A stretch of DNA of 64,000 bases. It comes from Opitutales bacterium. Its GTDB lineage: Bacteria; Verrucomicrobiota; Verrucomicrobiia; Opitutales; UBA2987. The notes below the pieces were generated by a model. The model worked only from the letters and a program-made list of their open reading frames with translations. It had not been told where the DNA came from and ran no database searches. Shown here one piece after another: positions 62,148-64,000 of this stretch (position 1 is its first letter; each line of letters begins with the position of its first letter). Where the stretch lies: positions 87,110 through 151,109 of the forward strand of contig JAJFLU010000052.1 of assembly GCA_021772515.1 (NCBI GenBank), in the 5' to 3' direction. Both the position numbers and the translations under genes were made by a program.

Positions 62148-63701
62148 ATGGCGTTAACGCCTTTTCAAAGTAAGATTATTGCTGATGTAGGAATCAGTAT
62201 GGGTGACGAGGGCAAGGGCCGCCTCGTCTGCGAACTGGTAAACGAGTTGAGCAATGGACCCGGCCGGGGCTCTCAGGTGGGAGTGGTCATGAAGGTGAAC
62301 GGTGGCGCCAATTCCGGTCACACGGCGGGCGGTCTGAAATTAAATCTGCTGCCGTGCGCGGTGGTCGCCGCGGAGGTTCCCTGTCTGGCAATTGGCTGCG
62401 GAGTCGTGGCGGATCCCCGGAAATTCTGGTGGGAAATCAAACCTTTGGAGAACAAAGGCTATAAGGTGTTCGATCGCCTTGTCATCGACGAGCGAACGAT
62501 GGTCAGCGATTTGAGCCACCGTTTGCTCGATCTGGCGTGGGAGTTTTATAGAGCCAATATACTCAATGAACCGGCGCGAGGCTCCACGGGACGGGGAATC
62601 TCACCGGCCTTTTGCGATGAGGTGGGGCAATGGCAGATCACCTATGCGGACTTTTTGGGTGAAAAAGAAGCATTTGCCCAAAAATTACGGCAGCGAATCG
62701 ATCGTGCCCTGCGGACCATCTATTACGTCTGCCGGGTGGATGAAGATGCTTGGAACCGTTTTTTTGAAACCCTCTCGACGGCGGAAACCAGGGCCAATGA
62801 ACCTTCCATTAGCGAGGGAATATTTCCCGCCGAGGAATTTCAATTCGAGCGATTCATGGCCCCGAGCCCCGAATATTTGGATATTGATGCCGTAATCGAC
62901 ACTTATTGGAAAGCTGGAGCAGCCCTCAAGCCGATTATTCGCGATGTTCGGGAAATTGTTTTAAAAAACCTCGGCGAAGGCAAATATGTGATCGGGGAAT
63001 TCGGGCAATCCTACTGGTTGGACAAACGCCACGGGTTTTCCCCCAATGTTACCGCCTCTCACACCTATGTGCCCGAATTTTTTCAATCGGCAGGTGTCCC
63101 GACTCAACCGATTCACACCATCGGCGCCTGCAAGGCATACGACACCAAGGTGGGGACGCATGACTTTATCACGCAAATGAGCGACGGGCATCCACTTGCC
63201 GAGAAACTGAAAAAACTCGAATTTGGCACCTCGACCGGTCGCCAGCGCATGGTGGGATGGTTCGATGCCGTGGAAAAAGGAGACGCCCTGCGCTACGGCG
63301 GATTTCAGGATCTGATCATCAATAAACTCGACGCCCTCACCTACTCCGGTGATTGGCTTGGGGGCGAATTGCTTATCTGTGTTGCCTATTTGGCGCCCGA
63401 TGGAACCAGATATCAACAAGTCCTCCGGGACTCTGCCTTTCGACAAACATTGCGCCCTGTTTTTCTCCAATACCCCGGATGGAGCGAGGACATTTCAAAA
63501 ATACGCAGCTTTGATGATTTGCCGACAAACGCCAAACGTTATGTCGCCGGCATGGTCAAAGGAACCCTCGACATCGCCTATCGTGACGGCCATCGTCCGA
63601 AGATTTTGCCCAACCTGCGCTATATCGGAGTTGGCCCAGAGCCTGCCCAGATAATAGATGATGTCCCAGAGACGGCTGCGCTGCTGAGTTTGGTGGAATA
63701 G
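62148..63701 (+). CDS. purA: divergent adenylosuccinate synthetase
   Basis: 517 aa, longer than the usual 430. The family motif order is kept: '[13 protein letters not shown]' (19-24 GDEGKG; the normal Gln-Trp before it is Ser-Met), '[11 protein letters not shown]' with the catalytic His (58), '[19 protein letters not shown]' (IMP/Thr loop), '[20 protein letters not shown]', '[14 protein letters not shown]', '[16 protein letters not shown]' and 'INKLDALT'. The Asp of GDEGKG is kept, so ordinary IMP + GTP + Asp chemistry is expected rather than the Ser-altered PurZ type. An extra stretch of about 50 residues lies around 185-250, and a further 40 or so are spread over the C-terminal half. Its role is the committed step to AMP. 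Confidence 0.85.
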   Translation: MALTPFQSKIIADVGISMGDEGKGRLVCELVNELSNGPGRGSQVGVVMKVNGGANSGHTAGGLKLNLLPCAVVAAEVPCLAIGCGVVADPRKFWWEIKPLENKGYKVFDRLVIDERTMVSDLSHRLLDLAWEFYRANILNEPARGSTGRGISPAFCDEVGQWQITYADFLGEKEAFAQKLRQRIDRALRTIYYVCRVDEDAWNRFFETLSTAETRANEPSISEGIFPAEEFQFERFMAPSPEYLDIDAVIDTYWKAGAALKPIIRDVREIVLKNLGEGKYVIGEFGQSYWLDKRHGFSPNVTASHTYVPEFFQSAGVPTQPIHTIGACKAYDTKVGTHDFITQMSDGHPLAEKLKKLEFGTSTGRQRMVGWFDAVEKGDALRYGGFQDLIINKLDALTYSGDWLGGELLICVAYLAPDGTRYQQVLRDSAFRQTLRPVFLQYPGWSEDISKIRSFDDLPTNAKRYVAGMVKGTLDIAYRDGHRPKILPNLRYIGVGPEPAQIIDDVPETAALLSLVE

Positions 63702-63877
63702 CCTCGAACTTGAATCTTTTCTATTCAACGACTTCTTTAAGGGCGTTATTCATTTCCTCGAATCCCGCCCGTGTGCCCAAATCAAGGCTCTTCTAGAATA
63801 TAGGAACCAACAATCCACTAAATTTGTACATTAATTCTTCGAGGATTATGCCGATATATAAATCGGTACATACAAAA

Positions 63878-63905
63878 GGCCCGGTCTCCTTGCGGAGGCC
63901 GGGCC
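63878..63905 (-). terminator. GC-rich hairpin, probable minus-strand terminator
   Basis: GGCCCGGTCTCC (63878-63889) pairs over 12 positions (one G-T) with GGAGGCCGGGCC (63894-63905). On the minus strand the loop reads GCAA (GNRA) and the stem is followed by TTTTG, so it fits a terminator for a transcript entering from the right. On the plus strand the tail is CCTTG, which is weak. Confidence 0.65.
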
Positions 63906-64000
63906 CCTTGAAAGTTTGGGATGTCGTTCGCCACACGCTCTTCCCAAGTGCTGACATTGGGCGCTTCCTTTTAAGGGGAAGCTGCCAGCTCCCCGACGCT
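63906..64000. other. unassigned end of window with short inverted repeats
   Basis: The 95 bases right of the hairpin hold several small inverted pairs (CCCAA/TTGGG around 63940, CTTCC..GGGGAAG around 63970, AGCT/AGCT nearby) and open frames of no recognisable family. They may be the 3' part of a structured RNA or a minus-strand gene that ends in the hairpin. The gap 63702-63877 shows nothing recognisable. Confidence 0.3.

Noticed and set aside
62148..63701. PurZ-type (2-aminoadenine, phage-like) enzyme
   Set aside because: The catalytic Asp of GDEGKG is kept; PurZ is changed there.

Overview
The window looks like a chromosomal segment of a motile, Gram-negative, menaquinone-using bacterium of the PVC group. 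Verrucomicrobiota, probably an Opitutales/Puniceicoccales-like lineage, is the best guess. The basis is the combination of a FecR-domain protein with a CHASE2 adenylate cyclase, a large secreted protein ending in the 'STDLxxW' type C-terminal module common in Verrucomicrobia, TonB-type outer-membrane barrels and a flagellar system with sigma-28-like promoters. This is inference from gene content; no rRNA or tRNA gene was seen.

Layout. (1) 1-15.4 kb is a flagellar and flagellin-glycosylation region. It holds a CheX-like phosphatase (cut by the left edge), an NtrC-type sigma-54 response regulator, a SprA-like HEAAH protein, the pseudaminic-acid genes pseB and pseI (+ strand), and a minus-strand operon fliD - CsgG-like lipoprotein - flgM-like - fliS - fliT-like - pseC - pseG. 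Upstream lie a Maf-type flagellin glycosyltransferase coupled to an unknown protein, and then a short flagellin gene ending in a strong terminator. Two very good sigma-28 promoters (cheX and fliD) and weaker ones (flgM-like, pseB, flagellin) tie the region into one regulon. (2) 15.4-20 kb holds a FabZ-like dehydratase paired with a phytoene-desaturase/retinol-saturase-like flavoprotein, then dGTPase and a methylthioribose-kinase-like kinase. (3) 20.2-29.1 kb is a three-gene plus-strand cluster: a FecR-TPR-beta-barrel fusion, a secreted beta-propeller protein, and a CHASE2 adenylate cyclase. This is the best candidate in the window for an undescribed envelope sensing system. (4) 29.1-32.6 kb holds FtsB/DivIC and a GspA-GspB-like operon with an extra GspB-like paralogue. 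(5) 32.6-52 kb is a long minus-strand surface polysaccharide locus. At its promoter-distal end lies a complete pglF-E-D-C set (UDP-diNAcBac synthesis and phosphosugar transfer). Before that come glycosyltransferases, methyltransferases, a sugar formyltransferase, a NodB-like deacetylase, a Wzx flippase, two further DegT aminotransferases and two SDR epimerases, with a GbsR/MarR-type regulator at its head. The middle (about 37-48 kb) is clearly more AT-rich than its flanks. (6) 52.1-53.1 kb is a decayed intergenic stretch with short repeats and coding remnants. (7) 53-64 kb holds a small membrane protein, PolX, an ECF42-type sigma factor with its DGPF/YCII partner, a metal-type TonB receptor preceded by a small export-signal protein, a MenC-MenE fusion, and a divergent, enlarged adenylosuccinate synthetase. 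A hairpin/terminator and unassigned sequence close the window.

How the parts work together. PseB, PseC, PseG and PseI cover four of the six pseudaminic-acid steps, and Maf would transfer the sugar to flagellin. PseH and PseF are not in the window. The pgl set would start a lipid-linked glycan with diNAcBac, which the downstream glycosyltransferases extend and Wzx flips. No Wzy polymerase, Wzz or export pore is visible, so the polymer system is incomplete here or encoded elsewhere.
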